This document shows, piece by piece, positions 8,028 through 16,841 of a stretch of DNA of 19,179 nt (within the stretch, counting starts at the first letter, position 1; each line of letters begins with the position of its first letter). Source of the DNA: Chloroflexota bacterium (lineage in GTDB: Bacteria > Chloroflexota > Anaerolineae > Anaerolineales > UBA4823); NCBI GenBank assembly GCA_012798185.1, contig JAAZNS010000422.1, forward strand, positions 1 through 19,179, written 5' to 3'. Below the pieces are notes generated by a model. That model did no database searches. It saw nothing but the letters and a program-made list of their open reading frames with translations, and was not told the DNA's origin. Both the position numbers and the translations under genes were made by a program.

Positions 8028-8966
8028 GTGAAACTCATTATCCAAATCCCGTGTTTCAATGAAGCCCAATCGCTTCCCCATACGATTGCCAGTTTACCTT
8101 GCTCTTTACCAGGAATTGATTCGATTGAAATCTTGGTGATTGATGATGGAAGCACAGATGGTACATCTGAAGTAGCCAAATCACTTGGCGTTCACCATAT
8201 ACGGCATTTACCTCAGCATGGCGGTTTAGCCAATGCATTTATCCGGGGCATAGAAACCAGCCTAGAAAAAGGCGCTGATATTATTGTCAACACAGATGCA
8301 GATAATCAATATGATGCTTCCTGTATTCAATCACTCATTGAACCAATTTTAAAAGGAGAAGCAGAAATTACAGTGGGAGACCGGGGAGTAGCTACATTAG
8401 CGACTGTCTCACCAATAAAGCGGTTATTACAACAAATTGGCAGCTGGGTACTTAGCAAAGCAGCCGATTCACCCACCCCCGACGCAACCAGCGGATTCCG
8501 GGCGTTTTCAAGAGAAGCTGCCTTGCATACATTAGTCGTTAGTGATTACTCGTATACGCTTGAAACACTTATCCAAGCTGGTGCAAATAAGATATCGATT
8601 GCTTACGTGCCGGTGAAAACCAATCCCCCCTTGCGACCATCCAGATTAATAAAAAGTATCCCGATATATCTGGCATATTCCAGCTCGACGATCATTCGAG
8701 CTTATACGATGTATCGACCATTAAGAGTATTTACCTCAATCGGAATTTGTTTAATCATCCTAGGATTAATTCCTGGCATACGATTCCTTTATTTCTATCT
8801 AAGTGGAATCAGTGGACATATTCAGTCATTAATATTGTCAGCAATTTTGATCATCGTCGGTTTTCAGGTTATTCTGATCGGCTTATTAGCTGATTTAATC
8901 GGGTTTAATCGTAAAATATTAGAAGAGGTTTTGTATCGGTTACGAAAGAATGAATTTAAACGATAA
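8028..8966 (+). CDS. GT2 glycosyltransferase, polyprenyl-phosphate sugar synthase type
   Basis: About 312 residues from the GTG at 8028; the frame is open back to a TTG at 8013, but GTG gives the usual family start MKLIIQIPCFNE and has an AGG six bases upstream. The GT-A domain shows IPCFNEAQSLP, VIDDGSTDGT, the DxD-type NTDADNQYD, and SGFRAFSREA. The C-terminus has two transmembrane helices (PLRVFTSIGICLIILGLIPG and HIQSLILSAILIIVGFQVIL). This plan is that of dolichyl- or undecaprenyl-phosphate sugar transferases (DPM1, GtrB or ArnC-like), which move a sugar from a nucleotide donor to a lipid phosphate at the inner face of the membrane. The next gene, 20 bases on, encodes a multispanning GT-C-like protein that could use such a lipid-linked sugar. 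The sugar cannot be told from sequence. Confidence 0.85.
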   Translation: MKLIIQIPCFNEAQSLPHTIASLPCSLPGIDSIEILVIDDGSTDGTSEVAKSLGVHHIRHLPQHGGLANAFIRGIETSLEKGADIIVNTDADNQYDASCIQSLIEPILKGEAEITVGDRGVATLATVSPIKRLLQQIGSWVLSKAADSPTPDATSGFRAFSREAALHTLVVSDYSYTLETLIQAGANKISIAYVPVKTNPPLRPSRLIKSIPIYLAYSSSTIIRAYTMYRPLRVFTSIGICLIILGLIPGIRFLYFYLSGISGHIQSLILSAILIIVGFQVILIGLLADLIGFNRKILEEVLYRLRKNEFKR

Positions 8967-8986
8967 TGTCGAGGGATTAATAATTA

Positions 8987-11428
8987 ATGAGCGTTGGGAA
9001 AATAAAAATATTTTCGATTTTGTTGCTATTATTGGGGATATCAGCCTGTACACCGATTACTAAAGTTGAACAACCACAAATTTCCGACTGGATCAAATTA
9101 TCAAAAACTCAATCGATAGGCCAAACATTTACTGCACGCTATAACGGTTTGGAGGGAATTGAAATCAATGTTAATCCCGATAAATTAAAAAAGGGTAAAA
9201 TCATTTTACACTTAAGACATGACCCGCGGGAAAGCACCGATATAGCAACATCGGAAATTCAAATTTCCAGGTTCTCGAAATCGAATTCTTATAAATTAAA
9301 GTTTTCACCACAAAACCAATCACTTAACCACGATTATTACATTACCCTCGAATTAATTGGAGATTCTCTACTTTCCGTTGCCATTGCTCCTGGGGATTCT
9401 TATCAAAACGGTGCCCTTTATTGTAATAATGAACCATTAGATAATCAGCTTTGGTTTAACCTGGTATACAATCGGAAACTTGCTTTACTGGGAATTATCA
9501 TTGAAATCTTGGGATGGATAAAATATTTAGCCGTTGGATTTTTTTTATTTATCATCCCTGGCTGGGGATTTTTATTATTTTTAGATCAACGATGGACAGA
9601 TAAATACTGGTACGAGAAGATAGGTTTATCAGCGGGGTTAAGCCTGGCGGTATATCCAATTTTATTTTTATGGACACATATTATTGGTTTAAATTTAGGC
9701 GCTATATATGCATGGTTACCGCCACTTATAGGCATTACGATAATTCTTTGGAAAAAATATCGAGAAATAATTGGTTTCAGATTTTCACTAAATAAAATAA
9801 AGCGGGCAAAAATAACTGATATTCTATTATTGATTATCACGGCGATGATCATATTTGTGCGTCTGTGGGCTATACGCAATTTGCCCGCTCCTATGTGGGG
9901 AGACGGGTTTCAGCACACTGTAATTTCCCAATTATTGGTTGACAACAAAGGGCTATTTAACTCCTGGCAGCCCTATGCTGAAATCGCCTCTTTCACTTAT
10001 CATTTTGGATTTCACACGCTTGTAGCGGTATTTCATTGGATCACTGGAATATCTCTTCCACAGGCAACCTTATGGACCGGACAAATTCTTAACATTTTGG
10101 CTGTATTATGTCTTATCCCATTAGTCAATAAGATCAATAAAAATCCATGGGGCAGCATCTTTTGTATTTTCTTAGCGGGTCTAATTTCACCAATGCCGAT
10201 GTATTATTTAAATTGGGGCAGATACACACAATTGGCAGGTCAAATCATCTTAATTGCATGTGTTTATTATGCATGGGAATGTTTTGATAATAAGTATAAT
10301 TGGCAGCTTTTCTTTATCAACTGCCTTATTATGGGCGGATTGGCATTAACCCACTATCGAGTATTATTTTTCGCTTTGTGTTTTTATTTATCATACTTTT
10401 TGTTCAATTTTCGGTTTAACTTCAAAAATACAACTAAAAGTATATTGATAATTGGTATTGGCAGCCTGGTGATTTTTTTCCCCTGGCTGGTGCATGTGTT
10501 TGAGGGAAAATTACCTGCAATCCAATCAGCTACCCTTTCAACTCCGGCAAATGATTTATCACAATCATCTATAATAGTTGATTCTATTGGTGATATCTCT
10601 TTTTATTTACAATATTTTCTTTGGATTTTTTCAATTTTAGTATTTATATGGGGAATATTTAAACGAAATATAGCGATTATGACAATTAGTTTTTGGTGGA
10701 TTTGTTTTCTCGTTATTGCTAATCCTCAATGGTTAAGACTACCAGGTACTGGTGTGATTACTAACTTCGCAGTTTTTATTGCTGCTTATATACCCACTAT
10801 TATTTTATTGGGAGGGGCAATTGGGCTAATAATTGATTTATTAACAGATATTTTCGATAATAATTACCCTAATATAATTATTTTTAAATATTCTCTTATT
10901 AAGTGTGTCTTATCTATGCTACTATTATTTTTTAGCGTTTATTCTATTAAAAATACTCTAAATTTAATTGATACGAAATATTTTGCTCTAATAACGAAGC
11001 CAGATCTAAAAGCTATGACTTGGATTAATCGAAATATCTCAAACGACTCCATTTTTATCGTGAACTCTTTTTTAGCATATAATGACACTACCGCAGTTGG
11101 ATCAGATGGCGGATGGTGGTTACCTTACCTTTCTTCAAGAAATTCTATTCTTCCACCAATTAACTATGCAACAGAGAAAAATCAGAATCCTAATTTTATA
11201 AAAGTTGTTAGTGAGCTGACTTCAACAGTTCAGGAAAATGGGATCACTAGTGATGAAGTTTGGAATTTATTATTGAATAACCGAATTACCCACATATATA
11301 TCGGACAAAAACATGGCAAGGTAAATAATTCTGGTCCAACCATCAATTTTGATGATCTATCGAAAGATCCAAGATTTAAAGAAATTTATCATATTGATCG
11401 TGTATGGATATTCGAATTAATAAAATAA
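8987..11428 (+). CDS. Large multispanning GT-C-like membrane protein with lipobox N-terminus
   Basis: The protein has 813 residues. The start ATG has GAGGGA ten bases upstream. The N-terminus ends its hydrophobic stretch in LLGISAC, a fair lipobox with Cys21, and is followed by a soluble beta-rich domain (about 22-165). About a dozen hydrophobic segments follow to about residue 660, then a soluble C-terminal domain (ALITKPDLKAMTWINRNI, GGWWLPYLSSRN). In the loop after an early helix, APMWGDGFQHT places D306 where GT-C transferases keep a catalytic acid, and FTYHFGFH follows. It resembles the DUF6541-type membrane proteins I recall next to GT2 genes; this name is not verified. It probably transfers a sugar from a polyprenyl-phosphate donor outside the cytoplasm, pairing with the preceding GT2. 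It could instead be a polymerase or ligase-like protein. Confidence 0.75.
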   Translation: MSVGKIKIFSILLLLLGISACTPITKVEQPQISDWIKLSKTQSIGQTFTARYNGLEGIEINVNPDKLKKGKIILHLRHDPRESTDIATSEIQISRFSKSNSYKLKFSPQNQSLNHDYYITLELIGDSLLSVAIAPGDSYQNGALYCNNEPLDNQLWFNLVYNRKLALLGIIIEILGWIKYLAVGFFLFIIPGWGFLLFLDQRWTDKYWYEKIGLSAGLSLAVYPILFLWTHIIGLNLGAIYAWLPPLIGITIILWKKYREIIGFRFSLNKIKRAKITDILLLIITAMIIFVRLWAIRNLPAPMWGDGFQHTVISQLLVDNKGLFNSWQPYAEIASFTYHFGFHTLVAVFHWITGISLPQATLWTGQILNILAVLCLIPLVNKINKNPWGSIFCIFLAGLISPMPMYYLNWGRYTQLAGQIILIACVYYAWECFDNKYNWQLFFINCLIMGGLALTHYRVLFFALCFYLSYFLFNFRFNFKNTTKSILIIGIGSLVIFFPWLVHVFEGKLPAIQSATLSTPANDLSQSSIIVDSIGDISFYLQYFLWIFSILVFIWGIFKRNIAIMTISFWWICFLVIANPQWLRLPGTGVITNFAVFIAAYIPTIILLGGAIGLIIDLLTDIFDNNYPNIIIFKYSLIKCVLSMLLLFFSVYSIKNTLNLIDTKYFALITKPDLKAMTWINRNISNDSIFIVNSFLAYNDTTAVGSDGGWWLPYLSSRNSILPPINYATEKNQNPNFIKVVSELTSTVQENGITSDEVWNLLLNNRITHIYIGQKHGKVNNSGPTINFDDLSKDPRFKEIYHIDRVWIFELIK

Positions 11429-11561
11429 AATTTTTAATAACATCCCAAATTTTCAACTTCATTTTAGAATGATAATCATAGTAATTTTCTCCATCGATAA
11501 TTATAAAAACCGTTCTTCCACAAGATTTGGGGGAATTTATTAAGTTCGATTGAACAATTCT

Positions 11562-12836
11562 ATGTTTCTATCAAATAATACAAAAGAGGTTATCTCAGAG
11601 ACTCAAAATAGCAATTTTCTTCATGCTTTTTCCTATGGATTTTCCGCCATCATCGCGCAAATTTTGATGATGTTTTATACCGTCATTGTTGCCAGATGGC
11701 TTACCTCTGAATATTACGGTGTGTTATCTGCCTGTTATGCAATGGCAAGTTTGGCTTCATTTGCAATAAATTGGGGATTTGATATCTGGTTATTGAAGGA
11801 AGCATCCGCCAGTCGCGATCCCTTATTAATAACCAGCAGCATTATTCGGGTGAAATTAATTCTGGGCATTATTTGGACTATAATTTTGTGGTCTCTCCTC
11901 CAAATAATTCAACCATTATTATATGTTAAAGATATTTCCTTCATGGTTATCGTTGATATTTGGTGCGAGGCTTGTTTCACAACTTTATTAGTACATTTTG
12001 TTGTTGTAAAAGAGGTTACGTCTGCATCAAAATTCCTGATTTTATCCAGGTTACTAAGGTTACTATCCGCCGTATTATTAATTGCTTTTAATATATATTC
12101 ATTGTTTAACTTCTCATTATTTCGTTTGTTGTCTACCTTAACTATTTTAGTTATAGTTTGGAGCACTATTAAGCCAAAGGTAATATCAGCAAATAATATT
12201 ACAATAAAAGTCCTATTTAAATCTTCATTGCCCTTTACAATTTCAGAACTAATAAATAATTTATATATACAATGCGATGTCAATATTCTTTCGATATTCC
12301 TCGGGAATAGAAAAATCATTGGAAATTATTCACTAGCGATCAATTTAATAAACGCTATCCTAACCCTGCCTTATGGCATTATCAATGTATTTATTCCAAA
12401 TCTAATTCGAGAAAAGGATACGAACCCACATCGGTTTTATAGACTATTATGGATTTTATACTTTATAAGTTCATCATTAGGTATTTTAATAATGATTGCA
12501 TTATGGTATTTTTCGGATTTAATCGTAAACCTTTTCCTTGGAGAATCATATTTTGAGACAGGCAGGTTGTTAGTTCTTCTTTGTCCGATCATTTTGATCA
12601 AATGTATAAATCAAGTAACAATTGCATCGATAATCACAGTAAATTTACAATCAAAACGAATAATGCCGCAAGTTACATCGCTTGGCATTAAAATATTATC
12701 CAGTCTTTGGATTGTTCCACAATGGCAACAAACAGGATTAGCAATATTAAGCATCTTTAGTGAAGGAATGTTATTTTTAGGTTACCTGTTAGTTACTTTT
12801 CGTTATAAACATAAATTTGGTCATCTAAAATATTAA
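11562..12836 (+). CDS. Wzx-type polysaccharide flippase
   Basis: About 424 residues from the ATG at 11562 (428 from a TTG at 11550). Neither start has a good Shine-Dalgarno: a GGGGGA at 11529-11534 is too far from both. The protein has about twelve hydrophobic helices and the N-terminal pattern of the MOP superfamily, with FSYGFSAIIAQILMMFYTVIVARWLTSEYYGVLSACYAM and a GFDIWLLKEAS segment after helix 3. Family members move lipid-linked oligosaccharide repeat units across the cytoplasmic membrane. It lies 121-133 bases after the GT-C-like gene and is followed after 4 bases by a GT4 gene, which fits a surface-glycan export locus. The gene is notably AT-rich with many Ile/Leu ATA and TTA codons, like the rest of the block. 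Confidence 0.85.
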   Translation: MFLSNNTKEVISETQNSNFLHAFSYGFSAIIAQILMMFYTVIVARWLTSEYYGVLSACYAMASLASFAINWGFDIWLLKEASASRDPLLITSSIIRVKLILGIIWTIILWSLLQIIQPLLYVKDISFMVIVDIWCEACFTTLLVHFVVVKEVTSASKFLILSRLLRLLSAVLLIAFNIYSLFNFSLFRLLSTLTILVIVWSTIKPKVISANNITIKVLFKSSLPFTISELINNLYIQCDVNILSIFLGNRKIIGNYSLAINLINAILTLPYGIINVFIPNLIREKDTNPHRFYRLLWILYFISSSLGILIMIALWYFSDLIVNLFLGESYFETGRLLVLLCPIILIKCINQVTIASIITVNLQSKRIMPQVTSLGIKILSSLWIVPQWQQTGLAILSIFSEGMLFLGYLLVTFRYKHKFGHLKY

Positions 12837-12840
12837 TAAA

Positions 12841-14010
12841 ATGGATAATTTAAACATTTTTATGCTTACATCTAACATGATAAACCAAGGTACATATTGG
12901 CGTGCCTTAGAATTTGCTAAACGTTTGGTGGATATTGGACACAATGTTACAATTATTGCTTCCTCCCAGGGAAGAAAAAAATCAATTTCCATATTGAAAC
13001 AAAATGGGATTACCTTAGCGCTGATGCCAGATTTATTTCAAGGGCCATTAAGATCTGGCTGGGATCCTTATAATACATTAATGAGAATCTCATTCCTAAA
13101 AAGGAATAAAATTCAAATTATCCACGCTTTTGAATCTCGCCCAACTGTAATCTATCCAAGTTTAATATCACAAAAAAAAGGCGCAAAATTGGTTATGGAT
13201 TGGAGTGATTGGTTTGGTCGGGGTGGTTCGGTTGAAGAAAGACCTAATCCAATAATCCGAACAACATTACGCCCAATAGAAACGTTTTACGAGGAACATT
13301 TTCGATCCCGCGCCCTTGCTACAACTGTAATATGTTCAACACTTCGTGACCGGGCAATAAAATTGGGAATACAGGAAAATTCTATATCTTTAATTCCCAA
13401 TGGCCTAAATAATTCGAATTTGAAATATATTGACAAGCTAGAAGCACGTCAACGCCTCAATTTAGGTCGAAATTTGTTATTGGTCGGTTATATCGGTGCA
13501 ATATTCTTGAACGATGTAAAATTAATGGCTGAAACATGTAATTATATTACTGAAAAAAATATAAATGTAAAATTTTTACATTTGGGTTATACGAATTATC
13601 CACTAAAAAAATTTGTTAAAGAGTCTGAAACAGTTATTCAAACTGGAACCATACCTCAAGGTATATTAAACGACTATCTTGCTGCATGTGATATATGTTG
13701 GTTACCATTCAAAAATACTAATGCAAATAATGGAAGATTCCCATATAAATTATCTGATTATTTAACATCTGGAAAACCGATCGTATCTACTAATGTGGGT
13801 GATTCCGCGGATTTTATTGCTCGGGAAAATGTTGGTATCATCACACATGATAACCCAAATGATTTTTCTGAAAAGACTATTGATTTATTATTGGATTATA
13901 AGAAACGGGAATGGTATGAAACACGAGCAGTGATGGTATCCAAAGATCCAAAATATTCTTGGGAAGAAAGAACTAAGCAATTAGAAGAAGTATATAAAGG
14001 ATTGTTGTAA
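12841..14010 (+). CDS. GT4-family glycosyltransferase
   Basis: The protein has 389 residues of GT-B fold. The N-terminal Rossmann half shows MLTSNMINQGTYWRALEFAKRLVDIGHNVTI and KIQIIHAFESRPTVIYPSL. A linker STLRDRAIKLGI leads to the C-terminal donor-binding half: SLIPNGLN, VGYIGAIF, and PYKLSDYLTSGKPIVSTNVGDSADFI. In the usual E-x7-E motif of the family the second acid is Asp (KLSDY), and the first is not clearly kept, as in the subgroup with an FPxKLxDY signature. It would act at the inner membrane face on a lipid-linked acceptor. It starts 4 bases after the flippase stop, so the two are almost certainly co-transcribed and probably translationally coupled. The donor sugar is unknown. Confidence 0.85.
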   Translation: MDNLNIFMLTSNMINQGTYWRALEFAKRLVDIGHNVTIIASSQGRKKSISILKQNGITLALMPDLFQGPLRSGWDPYNTLMRISFLKRNKIQIIHAFESRPTVIYPSLISQKKGAKLVMDWSDWFGRGGSVEERPNPIIRTTLRPIETFYEEHFRSRALATTVICSTLRDRAIKLGIQENSISLIPNGLNNSNLKYIDKLEARQRLNLGRNLLLVGYIGAIFLNDVKLMAETCNYITEKNINVKFLHLGYTNYPLKKFVKESETVIQTGTIPQGILNDYLAACDICWLPFKNTNANNGRFPYKLSDYLTSGKPIVSTNVGDSADFIARENVGIITHDNPNDFSEKTIDLLLDYKKREWYETRAVMVSKDPKYSWEERTKQLEEVYKGLL

Positions 14011-14026
14011 AAGGATTGTATTGGAT

Positions 14027-14956
14027 ATGTATGAAGATCTCCAATGTGTAGTTTGTCATAACAATAATTATAAATTTCACTACAAAGGTTATGATAGACA
14101 AAATTCATTCCATGACGAGTTTCATATAGTTCAATGTAATCATTGCAAATCATATTCGCTTTGGCCTAAATTATCACAAGATGAATCCAAGAAATATTAC
14201 CCAGATGATTATTCTTGCTACCCAATCGCTGTTGAAGATATTAATTCTAACACCCAAAAAATCGATAAATTAATTCATCGAAATAAGTTTTGCCATCAGG
14301 TGACCAAACGATCAAAAATTAAAACAGGCCGAATATTGGATATTGGCTGTGCAACTGGAAATTTTTTATTTGGAATGAAAAACCTGGGGTGGGATTGTTA
14401 TGGCGTTGAACCTTCAGAATTCGCAGCAAATTATGCGCGGAAAAGATTTAATTTAAATATTTATAACGGATATATCGAGAATGCGGATTACCCGAATAGT
14501 TTTTTCGATGTGATTACTTTATGGGATGTATTAGAACATACACGTAATCCAGAAGAAGTGTTGCAAAAAACTAAAGACTTATTAAAACCAGATGGTATAT
14601 TATTATTAACCATGCCTAACTCACAATCATGGGAACGATATTTATTTGGTCAATATTGGGCTGGATGGGATATTCCCCGTCATTACAACATATTTTCACC
14701 TTCGTCTATTTCGAGCTTATTAAATCAGAATGGATTTGTAAGAGAGGAGATATTTGGATTCACAGGAAGACATGGTAATTTTATGAAAAGTGTAGAGTTT
14801 TGGTTAAACGACTCGAAACTTAATAAAACAATAAAAAAAATCTTTCATGGCGTGTTAAATTCAATCATAATTCGAATATTACTATATCCAATATTTATTC
14901 TTTCTGAGCAATTTGATCGTAGCTCAACGATGGCAATTTCAGCCAAAAAAGCATAG
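14027..14956 (+). CDS. SAM-dependent methyltransferase with Cys4 N-terminal domain
   Basis: About 309 residues from the ATG at 14027; a TTG at 14021 is the alternative. An AAGGA (14011-14015) lies 11 bases before the ATG and 5 before the TTG, so the choice is open. Numbered from the TTG, C9xxC12 and C39xxC42 form a zinc-ribbon-like N-terminal domain. Class I SAM motif I is ILDIGCATGNF (105-115), the acidic E130 caps strand 2, and ITLWDVLEHTRNP (165-177) and LTMPNSQSWERYLFG follow. Such zinc-ribbon methyltransferases are common in O-antigen and capsule clusters, where they modify sugars or lipid carriers. It starts 10-16 bases after the GT4 gene and closes the block. No strong terminator follows; a weak 7-bp stem (14971-14977/14994-15000) lies downstream. 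Confidence 0.85.
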   Translation: MYEDLQCVVCHNNNYKFHYKGYDRQNSFHDEFHIVQCNHCKSYSLWPKLSQDESKKYYPDDYSCYPIAVEDINSNTQKIDKLIHRNKFCHQVTKRSKIKTGRILDIGCATGNFLFGMKNLGWDCYGVEPSEFAANYARKRFNLNIYNGYIENADYPNSFFDVITLWDVLEHTRNPEEVLQKTKDLLKPDGILLLTMPNSQSWERYLFGQYWAGWDIPRHYNIFSPSSISSLLNQNGFVREEIFGFTGRHGNFMKSVEFWLNDSKLNKTIKKIFHGVLNSIIIRILLYPIFILSEQFDRSSTMAISAKKA

Positions 14957-15025
14957 CTGAAGATCGCTTTATCTGAATAATATACACTAATTTTTCAGAT
15001 GCATATAAATAATCCAAAAGTATTA

Positions 15026-15054
15026 TTGAAAAAATGTAACAATGAGTTTATCCT
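15026..15054 (+). promoter_or_regulatory. Candidate sigma70 promoter for the four-module secreted protein
   Basis: TTGAAA (15026-15031), 17 bases, then TATCCT (15049-15054). The -35 matches 5 of 6 and the -10 matches 4 of 6. It gives a leader of about 34 bases carrying a strong Shine-Dalgarno, and a terminator lies downstream, so the gene is probably expressed alone. Confidence 0.45.
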
Positions 15055-15094
15055 AATCAGAGATAGGAAGTCTTTTTTAAAAAAGGAGAACAAG

Positions 15095-16489
15095 ATGCGA
15101 AAATCATTATTTATTTTAACGATAACAGCGGTATTAATGGGTCTTATCTATATACCTGCAATTGCTGCCGCACCAGTATCCTATGTGTCTACTATTCAAG
15201 TTACCAATCTTGATACAGTTAATGAGGGTAATATAATTCTTAGTTTTTATGCCCAGGATGGAAGCCTTATCGCTTCGGTTGATGATACAATTGGAGCAGG
15301 GCAATCAAATACTTACAATACATTACCCAGTGAAGTTCCAAGTGGCTTTAACGGTTCTGTTGTTATCAGTTCTAGTGTACCAATTGCCTCACAATCGAAT
15401 TTAGCAGGAAAAAATTCTTTAGGCTCACGTACACATTGGGCTAGTTATACAGCCTTTTCGGCAGGTTCCAGCAACGCATATTTACCTCTTCTAATGGCAA
15501 ACAATTATGGTTATAACACCATGTATTATGTTCAAAACACCGGTAGCGCAAATGTTGATGTAAATATTACATACAGCGATAGTACTACCAATTCAATAAC
15601 TGGCTTAAAACCTGGGGCATCGATAAAAATTGATCAAGCCACTGAATCACATACGAAAACCGTTTTCTCTGCAATTCTAAACGCTACAGGCAGTGAAATA
15701 GCTGTTGTTGTTGTTGAATACGGGAATGAATTATTCGCTTACTCTGGATTTGGATCTGGATCAACTCTACCCATAATGCCAATAGTCAATTCAAACAACT
15801 ATGGGTATTGGTCTTCAATCTTAATTCAAAATACGGGATCTTCAGATACAACTGTGACTGTAAGCTATGTTCCGTCATTAGCAGGAACTGCCTGTACAGA
15901 GACTCAAACAATCCCTGCTGGTGCATCGAAAATTTTTGCACAATACTCTTTCACAGTTACTCCTCCAAGTGATGTGGTTTTAACCACTGACTGTGCATTT
16001 AAACAAAAATTCGTTGGCTCAGCATCTGTTACTAGCAATAGTGCAAGTCAACCATTAGTTGCTGTCGTGAACCAATTGAATTCATCTGACCATAAAGGTG
16101 CTGCTTATAGTGCTTTCGGTCAATCATCGGGTGCTGAAAGTGTTATTTTACCGATTATTCATGATCGAAATTATGGTTATTGGACAAGTTGGACTATTGT
16201 GAATAATGGCAGCTCTCAATTAGCTGCTGGTTCGATCACATGCACTGTTTCAGGAAAAGATGGCGGTGGGAACTCAGTCTCGACAAGCTTTTCCAATCCA
16301 ACTGCATTGAATGTGAATGAAAGCTGGCTTGAACAAAATAATAATAAAATAGCCGCTGGATTTGTTGGTGGTGCAATTTGCCAAGGACCATCAGGTGCAA
16401 AATTAATCAGCACAGTGAATCAACTCGGTCAGGGAAGTTCATGGACAGGCATTGACTCTCTATTAGTTTACGAAGGTGTCAATCCATAA
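15095..16489 (+). CDS. Secreted surface protein with four tandem beta modules
   Basis: The protein has 464 residues. The ATG at 15095 is chosen over an upstream in-frame ATG (14999) because AAGGAG stands six bases before it and a signal peptide (MRKSLFILTI... AIAAA, about 1-26) starts there. The mature protein is four related modules: about 28-125, 126-222, 222-345 and 347-464. Shared landmarks are an LP-type strand plus NNYGY (YLPLLMANNYGY at 129-140, LPIMPIVNSNNYGY at 225-238, ILPIIHDRNYGY at 351-362), then IQNTGSS, a V-T-V-S-Y strand, PGAS, and an ending such as AVVNQLNSS. It has no enzyme motif and no visible C-terminal anchor. An S-layer-like, adhesive or matrix role is likely but not shown. 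It is flanked by its own promoter and a very strong terminator. Confidence 0.8.
   Translation: MRKSLFILTITAVLMGLIYIPAIAAAPVSYVSTIQVTNLDTVNEGNIILSFYAQDGSLIASVDDTIGAGQSNTYNTLPSEVPSGFNGSVVISSSVPIASQSNLAGKNSLGSRTHWASYTAFSAGSSNAYLPLLMANNYGYNTMYYVQNTGSANVDVNITYSDSTTNSITGLKPGASIKIDQATESHTKTVFSAILNATGSEIAVVVVEYGNELFAYSGFGSGSTLPIMPIVNSNNYGYWSSILIQNTGSSDTTVTVSYVPSLAGTACTETQTIPAGASKIFAQYSFTVTPPSDVVLTTDCAFKQKFVGSASVTSNSASQPLVAVVNQLNSSDHKGAAYSAFGQSSGAESVILPIIHDRNYGYWTSWTIVNNGSSQLAAGSITCTVSGKDGGGNSVSTSFSNPTALNVNESWLEQNNNKIAAGFVGGAICQGPSGAKLISTVNQLGQGSSWTGIDSLLVYEGVNP
15479..16489 (+). repeat. Tandem LP...NYGY modules inside the secreted protein
   Basis: Three clear copies of the LPxx(x)xxNxYGY ... (I/V)xNxGSS pattern begin near 15479, 15767 and 16145. 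A fourth, diverged N-terminal unit before them lacks NYGY but keeps the IQVTNLD/ILSFYAQDG strands. Units are about 100-120 codons each and differ in sequence, so the duplication is old. Confidence 0.65.
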
Positions 16490-16504
16490 ATATTAACCTA
16501 GCTT

Positions 16505-16544
16505 AAAAACAGAGTAGAGTTTAATATTCCTCTACTCTGTTTTT
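16505..16544 (+). terminator. Strong intrinsic terminator after the four-module protein gene
   Basis: AAAAACAGAGTAGAG (16505-16519) pairs perfectly with CTCTACTCTGTTTTT (16530-16544) around a 10-base loop. The 11-bp core is extended by A/T pairs and followed by a T-rich tail. The A-run on the left would allow it to work on the minus strand as well. Confidence 0.9.
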
Positions 16545-16841
16545 ATATTTAATTTTTTTTACCCCTTGAACAAAGGTAGAAACCAAGTTGGCATGATTAC
16601 ATCTCTAATTTTTTATCTGGCGCATGTAATCAAAAGTGTGGATAATTTACTTAATAATCTGGAACAATGTTGTGGATTTGGTAAAATATACCCTGGTTCT
16701 TTATTAATTCTTACGAAGGATATTTTACAAGACATTTTAGAATTTACATTATTAAAAACTGGAATTGAATAATTCTTATCTTTCTCATTAATGTGAACTC
16801 TCGAACATGATATGTTTTCATCAAATCGATAGGTAAAGATT
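16545..16841. other. Gene-poor stretch with a 9-bp inverted repeat
   Basis: No convincing gene is seen. A 68-codon plus-strand frame (16566-16772) starts with TTG, and a 104-codon minus-strand frame (16613-16927) runs into the lipoprotein gene; neither has a Shine-Dalgarno or a recognised motif. An inverted repeat TGATTACAT (16594-16602) / ATGTAATCA (16624-16632) with a 21-base spacer could form a stem-loop. The stretch may hold decayed coding sequence or a small RNA, but nothing further can be supported. Confidence 0.4.

Noticed and set aside
11465..11483. Fur-box-like sequence AATGATAATCAT before the flippase gene
   Set aside because: Only about 14 of 19 consensus positions agree, the region is AT-rich, and a flippase is not a typical iron-regulated gene. 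One weak match is not enough.
11909..12319. 136-codon minus-strand reading frame inside the flippase gene
   Set aside because: It is a shadow of the flippase coding frame; its sequence shows no family motif and it has no start signal.
14971..15000. ATCTGAA/TTCAGAT hairpin after the methyltransferase gene
   Set aside because: The stem has only 7 pairs with a 16-base loop, and no T-run follows, so it is not a convincing terminator.
15072..15085. CTTTTTTAAAAAAG palindrome before the Shine-Dalgarno
   Set aside because: There is no loop, so it cannot fold well as a hairpin; homopolymer runs like this are expected in AT-rich leaders.
16566..16772. 68-codon plus-strand reading frame
   Set aside because: It begins with TTG, has no Shine-Dalgarno at a usable distance and shows no recognisable motif; its composition is like intergenic DNA.
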